From Paralvinella palmiformis (taxonomy: Eukaryota; Annelida; Polychaeta; Terebellida; Alvinellidae): a DNA stretch of 64,000 bases. How positions within the stretch are numbered: the stretch's first letter is position 1; every line of letters starts with the position of its first letter. Below are positions 21,711 to 36,500 of the stretch, piece by piece. The stretch is taken from NCBI GenBank assembly GCA_025642065.1, contig JAODUP010000555.1:358501-422500 (forward strand), in the 5' to 3' direction. A model generated the notes under the pieces. The model did not search any database. It was not told where the DNA came from and saw only the letters and a program-made list of their open reading frames with translations. Both the position numbers and the translations under genes were made by a program.

Positions 21711-22355
21711 ATTGTACTGATCTGAGAGTAATGTATTTACAATTCATCTCGGCCACAAATATACAGCAAACATTTTCATTCCCTCGTACAATAAAATGCC
21801 CGTGGGTGGTTAAAACTCGAGCGTCCATAGTGAATTGATGTCTTCGTAATTTCAAACGGCCTCCCACAAAATCTGACGGAATTGAAATATATCGCGCATT
21901 AAGCTAAATCCTGTGTTTACGGTCAATTGTCGACGATCCAAATACTGGCCCTAAGACAGGTACATATCGACGCGTTCGGCGATTAAAGTTGGCCGTATCA
22001 CGACCGTGGACCGGCGGCATCAAGTTCACGGCACCTCTTTACGGCAGGACGTGTTTGATCCTAAACTTGTTTTCAGAACGGAACAGAATCTAGTCGGTGG
22101 ATATTTCGTTCGTTATTCCTTTGCTGTTCCGCGGAGCTGCTCGACAGACGACTAATCTCCGTTTTTCGTGTGATTGACGACAAACTGCGACAACTGATAT
22201 AAACTTATTAGTTCTGCTCGGCTGACGATTCCGGCCGAGCCTAGGTGGTGCTGCCATCTGCGGGGTTAATCTAAAAACAAACAGGACGCCCAGCGCGTGA
22301 ACCTTTTAAGGTAGCAGTCTAACCGTAAGCACACACCGTAAATCAAATCACCTGA

Positions 22356-22652
22356 GAACACACACACACACACACACACCACACACACACACACACACAC
22401 ACTCTCTCTCGTGGACTCGACAGTTCCCGGTCAGCCATGCCGGTAACTAAGCAATTTGTTGACACAATACTCGCCATGGCAATCCAATATGGCCGCTATA
22501 ATCTCGGCCCAGCGGAAATATACTGATCGAATGTACTTCATAATCGATGTTTGTTGATGACCAGGCTTAACACGAGAGACACAGAGAGAGAAAACCCCGC
22601 GCTGGAAGTTGTCAATACACAGCGAGAGGGAGATAGAGAGAAAGAGATAGAA

Positions 22653-22693
<41 letters not shown>

Positions 22694-22718
22694 ACCCATA
22701 AGAGTGCATTAAGGCTGA

Positions 22719-22745
<27 letters not shown>
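22356..22745. repeat. CA and GA microsatellites
   Basis: (CA)n at 22356-22402 and two (GA)n tracts between 22620 and 22745, separated by unique DNA. Confidence 0.85.
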
Positions 22746-22749
<4 letters not shown>

Positions 22750-23263
22750 TGGCCATTGATCGTTGAGGGCCGTTTGTCAAAGTTGATGTTTAATGGCCAC
22801 TGTTTAAGAAGTTGTTGATCGCTCGGATAGAGTGTTAGATATGACAGAATGGAGAACTCTGTTGTCTGTCCTATCTAGCTAGTTGTTGGCTGTTTGTTAT
22901 CGGAGGATAGGATTACTGATATCCAGATAGAAAAAGATAGAGAGCGGTGCTGAGGAATATAGTTATTATTATTATTATTATTTTATTGTTGTTGTCACCT
23001 GTTGTGGAGTTTTACTTCGTCAAGTAAGTGGATACCTGGATATATTATGGGTTGAAGAGGCGAATGGATAGTGTGTGTTTGTGTGTGTGTGTGTTGTGCA
23101 AGTGGACGAACGTAGTTATGTATACATGAATGTATATGTATGTAGAGTATGTATGTATGTATGCGTGCGTATTTGCATATGCAAATATAACACATTTCCT
23201 TGGTCGCAATGATATGTACCATCTGGTATACTTATGTGGCAATACACCTAATAAATTACCCCC

Positions 23264-23303
<40 letters not shown>

Positions 23304-23394
23304 CGTACTTTCGTTCGTGCGTGAATCTCTGTCTGTCTGTATGTCTGCCTGTTTGTCTGTGCCCATACCTATACAAGTGAATACCCTGTGTATC

Positions 23395-23479
<85 letters not shown>

Positions 23480-23948
23480 TGAAATATGGGGGTATAGACC
23501 CCTGGCTGTCGGCTATTAGGCTGAGCTATGTCGTCTATTTCGATTTAACATGAGTATTTATTCCGGCTAAATATGACGACCGATAAAACACTCCACCCAT
23601 TACTCCACAAAGATTTAGAATAGGCCATATTTAGAATTATGTATCAGGATCAATGATGCCAAATTAAAATCCCTCCTGTAGAATGTTTTGGCGACACAGC
23701 CATGGAGACCACCGTAGATACAGACACCTAAAAAGTCATAGATATAAAAAAAGTTATGTTTTGTCTCGGTAATTAGAGTTACCTCTGATTTGATCAAAGG
23801 TAGCACAATAATAAATGATCTAAAACAATAATTACCTTTTGTTTTAAATTTATTTCTTTTCTTAAATGTGCTTGAACTAATAATTATGATGCGTTACTCT
23901 TATAATAAATGCTATCTCACTATTATTATTACTATCATTATTATGTAA

Positions 23949-24135
23949 TTGTGGCGTCTCTACGGCCTACCTGGTAGCGCGTTTGGCCATAGATCTCTAA
24001 CACCTCGGTTCAAACTCCAGCCTGGCTATGGCAGAATGGTGTTTCATCTTTCACATCGTTTGATACCTTTGAAAGTCGCCCGACCCATTCAGCCATAACA
24101 CCATGTATACAAACTTGGCCGCACAACAACAAAAA
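23949..24135 (+). mobile_element. SINE family A
   Basis: Head with TGGTAGCGCGTTTGGCC and B-box CGGTTCAAACTCC, body to ACCATGTATACAAACTTGGC, ending in CAA repeats. Confidence 0.75.
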
Positions 24136-24865
24136 CAACAACAACACACACGCGCACAGACACGCATACGCGCGCACACACACATACACACATACATACA
24201 CACACACATAACCCTATACCATGTCGGTTTTTAGCAGAATATTCGATCGGAACTCTCACCTCTAGCTAACACCTCATACACATATACCCCCCTCTCGTGT
24301 TAACATTTACCTTATAAAAGTGTCCAATTTGAGACACAAATACTCTTTATGGTTATCGTATGTAATTGTGATAAAACTGTCGTAAAAATCTACCATAAAG
24401 TGGTCGTTATATCCTATTTAGAATAATCATAAAACTGGATCTATACACGCCTTGGGGCTGGTGTAATCCAATTTAATCCTGGTCAAATGTACACCTGTAG
24501 CCAAGATTATGTCTTCCGGTGATATAATATTTACATTATATGTAAATCTGTTGTAAGAGCTGATATTCTTGGCGATACGGTACGAACAGAAGCATACCGC
24601 ATATAACGTCCCCTCACTACAGCGTTTGTATAACGACTTAGTAGATAAAAACAATGTGAAATTCGATATTTATCAAAGGGCCGACCAAATATGTTTTACT
24701 AATCTTAGTATTTATTAAATCTTCCATATATTATGCCACTTCGTCGATTCCTAGCTTTTAAATTACTGGCTGAGCAATGATGACCATATTTTCTGCAAAA
24801 AAACTATCCAATTGGCGAAGACAAAATTAAAACGCGCAACAGGTTAGACCGTGAGTTAGTTGAAA

Positions 24866-24962
24866 TGTCGCTTCATTACCTTTGGAGGTCGTTCGGCCCA
24901 TTTAGCCCATCATGTGCACAAAAGTGGCCGTAAAACATCGATCGCCATCATCATCTTTATAA
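24866..24962 (+). mobile_element. SINE family A 3' fragment
   Basis: Only the tail half: TTCATTACCTTTGGAGGTCG, GGCCCATTTAGCCC and GTGGCCGTAAAACATCGAT. Confidence 0.7.
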
Positions 24963-25229
24963 TACGCAGGCCCAATATAAACGCCGAAGAACGCGCCTTA
25001 TAGCGGGGTATTACTGTAAGTGTGTTATAAGTCTGAACCCGACTGACAAAAGTATCTGACTGAATAATATTGAAATACAATCATCTATTTCAGCGTCACT
25101 GCTGTCAGCTGAAGAGCCGATTGAATATTATCGTCAGAGACTCCGACCGGAAACATGAATACGGTAAATATCTTACGTTATCTCGTTATCATCGATTATT
25201 AACCGAACGACTCTCCTCAAACGTCTCGG

Positions 25230-25430
25230 ATTAAGATGGCACAGTGATAGAGCGCAATGTTCAAATGTCAGAGGTTCCCGGTTCGAATTCATCCTCTCCA
25301 TGCTGGCGTTGAGTCGCTCACTGGTTGAGCCACAAATGGGTATCTAGTTAGACGCTGATGGATTGTTGTGTGGATTTGGCGTCTTGAAATGACAACGATG
25401 GATTTGACACTAGCATAGAGATTGAACGAT
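25230..25430 (+). mobile_element. tRNA-headed SINE-like repeat
   Basis: A-box-like TGGCACAGTGATAGAGCGC and B-box CCGGTTCGAATTC, followed by a non-family-A body (GAGTCGCTCACTGGTTGAGC). No functional tRNA fold. Confidence 0.5.
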
Positions 25431-25589
25431 GTTATTGTTATAATTGATGTTACGATATATTGTCCAATCCGGCAACTCTAAGCACTTCTACGTTATGTAT
25501 TCGGCATGGAATGGACACGTACCACCCAAATCCACCATCAACGGCATGGTGGGCGTACTAATTCTAGGTAAATAATCTACATTAATCCA

Positions 25590-25800
25590 TCACAATCCAG
25601 CAATAGGGAAGTTCGGTGAAAACTCCTTAGAGCGGGTCACTGGGTTGTCGGTGAGTGAGTGTGTCAGTGCTCTGTTTAGCTTCGGGTCACACTAAGGAAA
25701 CATGACCCGGAAGGGGTGCCCTCCTAAGGGCAATATCCCACAAACACAGGTGTGAATTAGATTCGAACCCCGACAAAAAGGTTTGAAGCGCCGTGCTCCA
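25590..25800 (-). mobile_element. SINE family B-like, reverse
   Basis: On the minus strand: GGAGCACGGCGCTTCAAACC head, B-box GGGGTTCGAATC, then CACCTGTGTTTGTGGGATAT. Confidence 0.6.
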
Positions 25801-25839
25801 ATTATCGTGATATTGCCCTATAAGATCCTTAGAGCACAT

Positions 25840-26760
25840 GCGCTAGTATTTACATCTACAACAATATTAGATTTGGCCGTCACACCTATTTCTAATCCAC
25901 GTTTCATCTGCTGCATATTTCAATACCTGTTTCATATTTCGGCTATTTATGCTATTCGTTCCTTAAGAAGCCTATCTATGATACTGTATGACTTGAAGTT
26001 CGTTTCTCATACCCGTGATACCTATTTCCGACATGTGTCTTATCTAGGGCCTATTTCTGATACCTGTTTAGCCTGGGGCCTTCACTGATACACGTCTCGT
26101 TTCAAATCCATTTCTATTACCAATCTCACCAGAAACCTATTTTTGATATCTGTTTCACTCGCAGCCTATTTCTGGTACCTGCCTCGTCGGAGCCTACACC
26201 TGATACCTGTATCGAATATGGCCTATTTATAGTCACTGCCTCACCTGGACCACATTTCCGAGGCCCCCTATCTGTCTCAATTGGAGCCTCTTTTTATATC
26301 TATCTCATTTATACCTATCTCATTCGAAGCCCTCTCCTGATACATGTCTCACTTGGTCCATATTTTTCGCCTCCATGGCCCAACTGGTAGCGCAGTTGGT
26401 CACAGATATATAGCACCTGGGTTCAAACCCCGGCCGGGCTATGTCAGAAGCGTGTTTCATCTTTCATTTCCCTCTCCCCATTTAGCCTACCATTTGGTCC
26501 CTATTCCTGCTGACTGTCTTACCTAAATCCCGTCCTGTTTCCAGTATCATATTAAGCGTATTTCTCATCCCATTTCACCCGGAGCCTATTTCCAATACCC
26601 GTCTCATTTGAAGCCCATTTCCGATGCCCATTTTCAACCGAATCCCAGTTCCCGATAGCCGTCTCGGCTGCCGAAGCCCATTCCCGATACCTGGGGTGTA
26701 TATTTCTTGCCAACCCGTCACACCTGAAGCCCGTCTCGGGCTTGATGTTTGCCAGTCGTC
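25840..26760. repeat. degenerate ~25-35-bp minisatellite
   Basis: Recurring GCCTATTTCTGATACCTG...CTCAC units with much divergence across about 900 bp, interrupted by a SINE at 26367. Confidence 0.75.
26367..26515 (+). mobile_element. SINE family A inside minisatellite
   Basis: Head TGGCCCAACTGGTAGCGCAG with B-box GGGTTCAAACCCC. It interrupts the CCTATTTCTGATACC minisatellite (25840-26760). Confidence 0.75.
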
Positions 26761-27179
26761 TGACCGGGGCCTCTAAACACCGAGAAAAACACTCGATTCA
26801 CATCGTTCAATATTCGCCGATAGCTAGTATTACCTCTCCATAAATACTTCAATTGCCTTATCAGACAGATCGATTAGTGATAACTGGGGCCTAATCTGCT
26901 CTGTGTTACGGCTAGCCGAAGGTAGCTCGGGATCAACACAGACACCGACTAACCCGACCTCTCCAAAAATATTATAATCATAGCATGCTGTCAGTGATTA
27001 ATACGACTTATTGATTGGAATCGATTATCCGAGAGAATCCCGGTTATTAGCTAGAGGGTATCGATGACGCGTAGGGGAGTGGACTGGGAATGGAACAGAC
27101 CACATACACACAGACAGAGAGATAGAGAGAGAGAGAGGGGGGAGATAGATAGCTAGATAGATAGATATAGAGAGTTTAA

Positions 27180-27292
<113 letters not shown>

Positions 27293-27419
27293 GAGGTGGA
27301 GAGAATAAGAGAAAGAGGGGGGAGACTGGTCACTGCATCTATCCATTGATCCACCCATCCATCCATTTATCCATCCATTCATCCATCTATCCACCCATCC
27401 ATCCATCCAACCATCCATC

Positions 27420-27468
<49 letters not shown>

Positions 27469-28043
27469 TGGTATGTTTAATAAAGACTATGAACGATCTT
27501 GACAAGGTCTCTATTATTTCCCTTAGTTGGGCCCATGTCATTTAGTTTTGTTCCATAATATTCCCTGTTTCTCATATACTATTCGTAAATAGTACAAACC
27601 TGTACTGTGCGACTGGTGCTGACACCTACCGGGAAAGAGTAACATACGACACTGATTTGGCTTCAGCTACCTTTGGCTTTCGGTACAATACAGATCGCTG
27701 TATAAGTTTCAGCTTGGTGCTTTATAAGTGCAAGGGAAGACAGCTTAATTGTATCTCAGTTACCCTGTATAGATACAGATCGTTTGTCTTCAAATTAGCC
27801 CATTTAGATTTCGTTTAGGAGTACCCGGCACTCGTATGGCAAACTTTATCAGCAGATAAGGTGACTTGACTACATTAAATAAGTTTATAGGTATATTTTA
27901 AGGTTGTGATGATTTTATTTTAATTTCTTATTTTTAATATTTATTTGTTTTTGTTGTTGTCAAAGGTTGATTTGGGTTATTATACACATATTTGTGTATC
28001 ATGTCGATCTTTTTCAATAATACGCCACGTGTATCCACTTCAG

Positions 28044-28395
28044 CAGAGAAGTCAACAAGAATTGCCTTTAGAAGAGACGGAACTATATCGCTTACTGCTC
28101 AAAGGCTCACGACAGTCACTACGCGACGCCTGGCGACTGATTGGCAAACTAAGCGAAACAGAAATACGCGTGCGCAGCACGAATGAACGCGAGACGTACC
28201 TGCACGTGGTCATACACCAGGCGCCGGAAGTACATCGGCGATATAACCAGCTAAATTCATTGGTGCCGATAATATACAGATTGGCGATCAGGGGTATTAA
28301 TGTTAACGCCCAGAATATACACGGTAACACGGCACTACATCTAGCATGTCTTAAACCTCATGCTGAATTGTTGTCTGAACATCTGATACGTATAG
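28044..28395 (+). CDS. ankyrin gene exon 1 of window
   Basis: Acceptor probably CACTTCAG at 28043 (weak tract; alternatives at 28046 or upstream). Donor GTAAGT followed by (AT)n and (GT)n. Encodes [33 protein letters not shown] and an ankyrin loop [19 protein letters not shown]. Confidence 0.82.
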
Positions 28396-28403
28396 GTAAG
28401 TGC

Positions 28404-28440
<37 letters not shown>

Positions 28441-28443
28441 TTG

Positions 28444-28520
<77 letters not shown>

Positions 28521-28816
28521 ATGTTACATATAATAAAGGCGTCGGCTCAGGTTTTCGTGATGTTTATAATTCTTACAGAATTATGATCAAACGACTACTA
28601 CCTAAATAGAAAACAAATTTTATATATTAGTACATATATAACGCAGCTATAACAGGAAATAAAGCATATATATCAGTACATATAATATCTATTATGATAA
28701 TAATTCTAATACCTCTGACAATAACAGAAATAATAGTATTTTCACTCAGCCCAAAATAGCACAAATTAGAAACACGGCCACACGCTCGCACCCACGAACA
28801 CGTGCGCGCGGGCGCG

Positions 28817-28847
<31 letters not shown>

Positions 28848-30096
28848 TGGTGAGAAATTACACATGTCTCAGCGTGAAAAGTCGCATCTCTCCGTTTAGT
28901 CCCGTGAGGAATTGTGCCGAGTTTGAATTCGCGATTCTCTGTGCCAGTACCTTATTCTACGCCGCTAAAACACACGCGCGCGCGGGCGCGAGCGCACAGA
29001 AAAATTAACACCGGCGTCATTCAACAACTGTAGATAGATAGAAGATCGCTTACCTGATATCTCCGTTGCCGATACCTTCAGTTAGATGACCTTACAAAGG
29101 CTATATAATACAGTTGTATATCAATAGATCGGCCACAATAGAGATGTTGTAGTAGATCAAATGTCAGTTACACAATAAATCCATTATAACATTCTATAGT
29201 TCGCCGGTATCCATATTCTCTTCTGATGCCAACTGTGTACTGGGTTATTGTCCGTACAAACATAACTTAATTAACCGTCCTATTCAACTGGGCGACACCG
29301 TCCATATCGAATGTCAGATAACCATGGCATTACTGTATGACTGTTATGATATCGTGCGGACAATAACATTGGCGAATGGCTTGATATAAAACTAGTTGTG
29401 CAGCTGGATTTTCACCTTGATGCATAGCTGTATAATTATACAGCTCGATATACAGAGCAGCTTCACATACAGCTAGATATGTATGTATTCTTATAGTGAG
29501 TATAGTGGGTGTCTACAATTGGATATACAGGTGAATGCACAAATGGGGGGGGGGGGCGGTGGGTTCAGCTGAATATGTAGCTTGGAGTAGAATTGAATGT
29601 GCAAATGATTATACAGAGAAATACACAATATTAGATGCACAATTAAATCTAGTCCGTGTGTTGACAACTTGATATACAGCTCGTTATAAAGCAAAATATC
29701 CAGATTAACAAATAAATATTATTTACACGCATTGCGATATGCCAATTACGGAGGGGCAGGGGGGTTCCACGTGGTGCAGTTGGTTGTGTGCTGTGTTGTA
29801 GACTTTCGGGTTGCGAGATAGAATGCCAGTATTACCTATGTCTATATCTGTGGAAAGTTCGAACCTTGTAAAATATTCGCATATCTAATTCGACCATTTA
29901 TTATTATTCAGGATTAGATCCGTGTATCCAGAACAAGAAGCAATGTCGTGTAATCCACACTTATCACAACCATCGCTGTGTAATTGTCAAAGGACAATCA
30001 TCTGCTAGATCCGGAATATGGAATGCTGGTACGTAATAAATGTATATGGATATAGAGCTAGATATCACATAATTAATATAATAATAACATTATTTC

Positions 30097-30147
<51 letters not shown>

Positions 30148-30156
30148 ATATATTAT

Positions 30157-30232
<76 letters not shown>

Positions 30233-31037
30233 GTGTGTGTGTGTGCGTGTGTAAATGTGTGGGTGTGATTATTATTAATTATATATATACATATATATAT
30301 ATATATACCGTTTACACCAAAGATAAATCACTTATCCCCTTTTTAAAGCGCCTGCATATCAGATTTCCGCCTTTGTGATACAGATCAACAAATCCCTCAC
30401 AATTGTCACGTGACACGTTAAAGCGATACTAATTCGGTTCACGTCTTTTTTCCAGTCGAGAAGGAAGATCTGGCTTATGTCGAAAAGCTACTCAGATCAT
30501 GGTGTCGGGTTAATGTCAAACGGTGAGGAAAAATAGTGAATTTTATCACAGATAATAAAGTGAAAATAAACACAAACCCAACAGAGTAACTGGCTAATAT
30601 TTCAACGATCCCCGGATCGATGGTAATGAAGAAGTAGCCTAGATGGCGCCAATTCAGTATGGCGCATGCGCACAAATCGGTCAATTGAATTGAACGTCTG
30701 CTCTGGCTGGGACGATAATCCAGGTTTTTTCTTTTCATGCATAGTCCATGTGTATTTTGTAATATTTACCGTCAGACGAACCTCTGTTTGTCTTCCTTTA
30801 CAAATGGTTCATGTTAGCAGGCGACACCTGTTGGTTAGTATACTAGCTGTACATTAACGCCTAACAATAAAAGGTTTTATCGAGAGAAAACAGCAGGTAT
30901 CTGACAGTCTGGAAATAGTTTTGGGAAAGAAGATATTTGGATTTTCCGATATTATATTTCCGTCTCATTTCAATTTAAGCAAACTGGCGCTTTCTTCTGC
31001 GCATGTGTAGAGTGATGTTGTGTAAGTCGAATAGGTC

Positions 31038-31088
<51 letters not shown>

Positions 31089-31931
31089 CACTTCATTACG
31101 ACGAGAAAATGTTTTGTTTGTTTAAAGCAGCGGTAAGATTAGCATATATCAATACGCGTCTTAATTCACGCTTCTACTGAACGTATTATTTTAAGCAATA
31201 CTTACTTACAAGTGATCCAGAACATCGGCAATCTTACACCAATAGGGTGTGATAATCGATGACTGATTGGGCCTAATTATGCTACTACCACCATCACCAC
31301 TACTACTACTACTTCTACTATTACTACTGCTACTACTATTACTATAAATGCTGCAGCTACTACTACTACCACTAGCACTACACATAGATTATCCATCGCT
31401 ATTAAATGCGTTGCTGATAATAAGATCAACAATCAGTACTACGTCAACCGTGTTATAACGACTACTACGACTGCTCCTCCTACTACTACTACATTACTAA
31501 GCCTAAAGGGTACCTGTATACTCAGCATAAGGTTCAGATTACAGGGGTGATAAAAGTGCATGAGACCTTTCTGGAAGATCCCCCTTTTACAGCGCAACTG
31601 ACTGACCCCTGTTAGTAAGGACGCTCTATTAAATATACATTATTGTTATGTCCTTAAATTTGATCTTTCAGAAACAAAACATTAAAGGCCATTGCTGACG
31701 AGACGGCTAACGTTCAGTTGATAAAGATGTTAGCGCGATATGAGCCGACCAGTGAGCTGGCTTGTTACGCCATGGCGGGAGAACATGCTAAGGTCAAGGA
31801 CTTACTGAAATCTGGTAAATATTACCCCATCTGGTGTATGTGTGTGTGTGTGTGCGCGCGCGCGCGTCGTTTGTGTGTGTGATTTAAGTTGTGGAACAAG
31901 CATAAATCGTCAATCTATATCACCCCCCCCC

Positions 31932-31976
<45 letters not shown>

Positions 31977-34666
31977 ACTTTATAGACTATACTAGCTATA
32001 GCTAACTATAAATAACATGTGACCTTCAGGTAAAGCTGACCTTGGTCTGAAGGACGAAGCTTATGACGTACCAAAGCCTCTTATTGTAGCAGTACAAGAA
32101 CTCGGTGACGTCATGACTCAAGTCGTCAACTTAATGAGGAACGCTGCACCTAATGATGAGGAACAGTACACAGGTGGGATGTACGAGCGTACGTATGCTG
32201 ACCGACCCCGACTAATACGAAAGATCCCGATGAAAACCCCGACGAAAAAGTTAACAATAATGAATATTCTTGATAATGGCCGAAATGGCAGTTTTTAACG
32301 TGGCTGGCAACCTCAAATGAGGGAGACGCATATGGTCTGTAATTTACAGCTTCCCCACGGAGACTAATTCTAAATAAATTTAGAATTTATAATAAATGGC
32401 AATTTCGGTGGATAAAATCTTGCCAGTTGCCTGGCTAGATGAAAAACCCCTACTATAGTGTCACGGCCGATGTAAATTGTGTCACGCTTTACCTATGAGG
32501 CCAAAGAGGTTTATTGGTACGACTTTTTCTGGGCGAAAAGGCGAATGAGAACCAATTAAATCTTGAAATACTTTTAAAATGCGAAACAAATAGATCCTGA
32601 CATTCTGACATGACCGCTCCTAGGAGGTATGGCGATAAAATTAAACTTCGGTAGAAGATATATTTAATTTTTGGTAGGAGATTTCCCATATTATGAGGTC
32701 AAGAATGAGTGATGAGTGATGAGTTAGGTATACTTCCATAGCCGTTGAGTTAGTGTAAAATAGTGGACAACGGTCGGCTAAGTTATGAGAACACGGCTTA
32801 ATCTGAGGTAATATCGTATCAAAGTCCTTAAAATAATTCGCATACACTGTCCCTCGACTCAAGTCATTTTGGTGGTTATACGCGTAATCAACTGGCCAAC
32901 AGTTTGCGTAACATCTTAACATTCGGTTTTTAAAATATTTATCTATCGGATAAATATTATCCAACATTTAGAGATTCTAGTTAAAGATGTAGTTAGATCG
33001 ATTTAGATGTTTTCATTGACCTGAAAGAAAACTAGACCGAGTGTTTGATTCGGCCGCCATGACCAAACAGCTCTGACTTCCGGTAGGAGCAAAAAAACAG
33101 CGTTTGAGCGGCTACGCTTCGAGTTTTGAACTTATGAATACGGACATTTATTATGATGTGTGCATTATAATTTTGTGCGTGCAGAGAATCTGTGTTATTC
33201 CTGTCCTAATATGTGCAATGAAATATGTAAATGTCATTTTCTGCAAGTCTATAGATCTAGTTTAGTTGGGATCAAATGCCAGAGACGGGCCGGAGGATGT
33301 CGAATAGGCTAAATATGATAATAGTTGAGCTTATTGTCTCTCAACAAAACGCTTTAACAGCTATTTTAAATGTGTTCCTTACCGATGAAAATATATTCCT
33401 TTTGTCATGCAACCAACGACACAACAACAATTCACCATGTTTATAAACCTGATTTTCAGTCTGCGTTCCTTTTTGCCCCGAGCGGAAGTTGGGACATGTT
33501 CGCCATCAAATCGGCGGCCGTGTTCAATATAGTTATCTTTCAGGTCAATGGATGTTTCACTATAAATAACCTTCGAACAGGTTCAAATAATAAGGTTTCC
33601 TGATTAAATATACACCGTTATTATTATAATTATTTTTATTATTATTATTATTAAAACCCCGTTCGTGTTAAGCCACTTTGTAAAAACCAAAATATAATAC
33701 ACATTTACTTAAATAATTTCAATTCACACATCACGCTGTAACTAAGCTTATGTTCGCTTAATAAGATTAATTACATTATCAAGCCCAGCTATATTGACGT
33801 GTAAGTACTATTTTTATAATTTATGTAACTAATTAACTGCGACAACGTTTCTTACCTGAATCCTTAGTAAATAAAACAATTGAGAACAAGAAGACGTCGA
33901 AACGAAGCTGTATTGCTCAATCAGTCAATGTGTGTTATTATCGTCTGCTGCCGTGCTAAGGAAAAAAGCGCTCAAGCCCGATAACCTTCATTTGCACACA
34001 TAGCTACTTTTTAAATATTACGGGTCAAATATTAAAACAAATCTGAATACAATATAACATTAGATGATTGAAAATTAGGTGACTAGGCCTAATGCTAATG
34101 AACTACTTTTTGTGGAGAAAGTATTCACATAGTAAGAAGTGATGATATACTGCGGTATAACTTTTTACTGTAATTAAATAACTGCGTCGTGTTTGGTGAT
34201 AACTTGGATGAGTGCGATAAATAAATGTTAGTGTTTGATTAAATTAATTAATTAATTAATTATAAATTAATATACTTTTTTATAAATTATTTTTACAACA
34301 TCAAAAAGAGTGGCAGTGTCTCAGTAATTTGTGTAGGCAGACACAGATTTCTAGCTTGTGCGTTCGTTTGCCCAGTAGGGCCTATATCAGATAGCCAAAA
34401 TAGGGACCAATGCGTTGACGTATTTTCCAAAAGGAAACTCTTTGTTCTTTCAGAAGAGATCAGGAAGAAGGAAGAAGCTTTTGAGAGTTCACCATTTTAT
34501 CTGAAGACCGAAGAAGGGACAGAATCTAGTCTGTTGGAGGCGCTAGATGTTATACTCTCTGACAGATTCAACCCTCACGTACTCAGCTACAGGGAGGATA
34601 CTAAAGGCTGGACATATCTACATTATGTCGTGGATAAATATCAGAAACTGAAGGTGGGCATGCGAC

Positions 34667-34711
<45 letters not shown>

Positions 34712-34786
34712 CATCATCATCATCATCTGCACAATATAGCTAAATATCTATGTCTTGGATAAATATAAGAAACTTCAAGTGAGTGG

Positions 34787-34829
<43 letters not shown>

Positions 34830-35692
34830 CTGACGATCCGATGGCGCAGAGGTTTGAGCACTGTGGTGTAAAACTCCAAGTTGGGGGGTTCGAATCTGAC
34901 ACACACTTGTGTGTTGGATATTTGTCTCGAGAGTCGTCCCACAGCCAAAGTATCAACATAGCTGCCGAGGTTAAACATTTCATTAACAGCTCATTAACAT
35001 CATCGTATTAACTGTATCATCGCATAGGTGGCACCCCAAAGGTCATTTAACTGTTGGGAGGAGAGGGGGGGGGTCGTTAAACCATAATCACGTTTTCAGC
35101 TAAAGAGGATGCGCATCGCAGTATAGATTGAATTTATTTTGAGGTTAATAGGCAGTATTTGCTGAAATAGTTCTTTAAAATTAATGGTTTTTAAACGGAG
35201 AAGAAAACCAGTCAGAAATGCAAATGTTGGAATCTTAAAATTAGATTCAGCTGTCCAAATTAAATGTTTTTGACGGTGATAGACTCAGAGCGCGGATAAT
35301 TTTTATGTAGCACATTTAGAATTTTCTTTAATACGTTCAACATGTACATTAAATCTGTACGTTAGTGTGACACATATCAAGAGATTAGTAGAATTGCTAG
35401 TGATAGCTATATTATTATTATTATTATTATTATTACTAGTAGTAGTAATATATTATAGTGTATTATATTTATGACAATATCATCACCATCATATTTCAGG
35501 AGGTCGACGAAGAACGATCCCGTTTGTTGCTGCGCGCCATCTATCGGTTAGCTTTATCGGGAATCGACGTCAACATCCGGGACTCTGAGGGCAATACACC
35601 GTTGATATTGTCTAGTAGGACTCTGGATCAGAACCTTATGACACACATCATCCGTGTCGGTACGACTTTCACAGTGCTAAAACACACACACA

Positions 35693-35787
<95 letters not shown>

Positions 35788-36050
35788 ATACCCCTCCGTC
35801 AAATTCCCCATTACGCCAATTCCCCATTACGCCAATTTTCAGCGAACATCGTTATGTCCGACGTTAAGTCACTCAGGTACGTCAATAATAAGAGGACTTG
35901 AAATAAAGATATTAATAATAGAAAATGAACTAATGTTTAAACAATAAAATATTTACATAGAATAGCATTTTAATACATTAGTTGTAAAATTAAAAAACAA
36001 GTTAAGTCAGCATTTTGGAACCGATTAATGACGTAGGTTGGGGTATGATT

Positions 36051-36090
<40 letters not shown>

Positions 36091-36101
36091 GTATATATAT
36101 A

Positions 36102-36146
<45 letters not shown>

Positions 36147-36464
36147 GTATATATGACGTGTTATTGCACGGTTATATTCAGGATGTTTTTATACTTGCCT
36201 TCTGCACCTGTTATTAGTCAAATCGATCGTCATTTATTATAATAACTAAAAACATTATGTTATAAAGTCCACGGACGGTGACAGGTCGACAAAACCCTTT
36301 AGTCACACGGCCGCCATATTGACAACATCCTGACACACGTACTGATCGATGTGTCGGTCATTATCTGTCATATATGATTAAAGAAGACCTAACCGTGAAT
36401 AACATTGTTGATATTGGTAATAGAGAATGATAACTTGACGCGCGCGCGCACTCGCACGCACACG

Positions 36465-36500
<36 letters not shown>

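Noticed and set aside
35842..35880. Possible small exon (TTTCAG ... CTCAG|GTACGT)
   Set aside because: Including it would leave a two-base overhang and break the frame into the well-supported exon at 37201.
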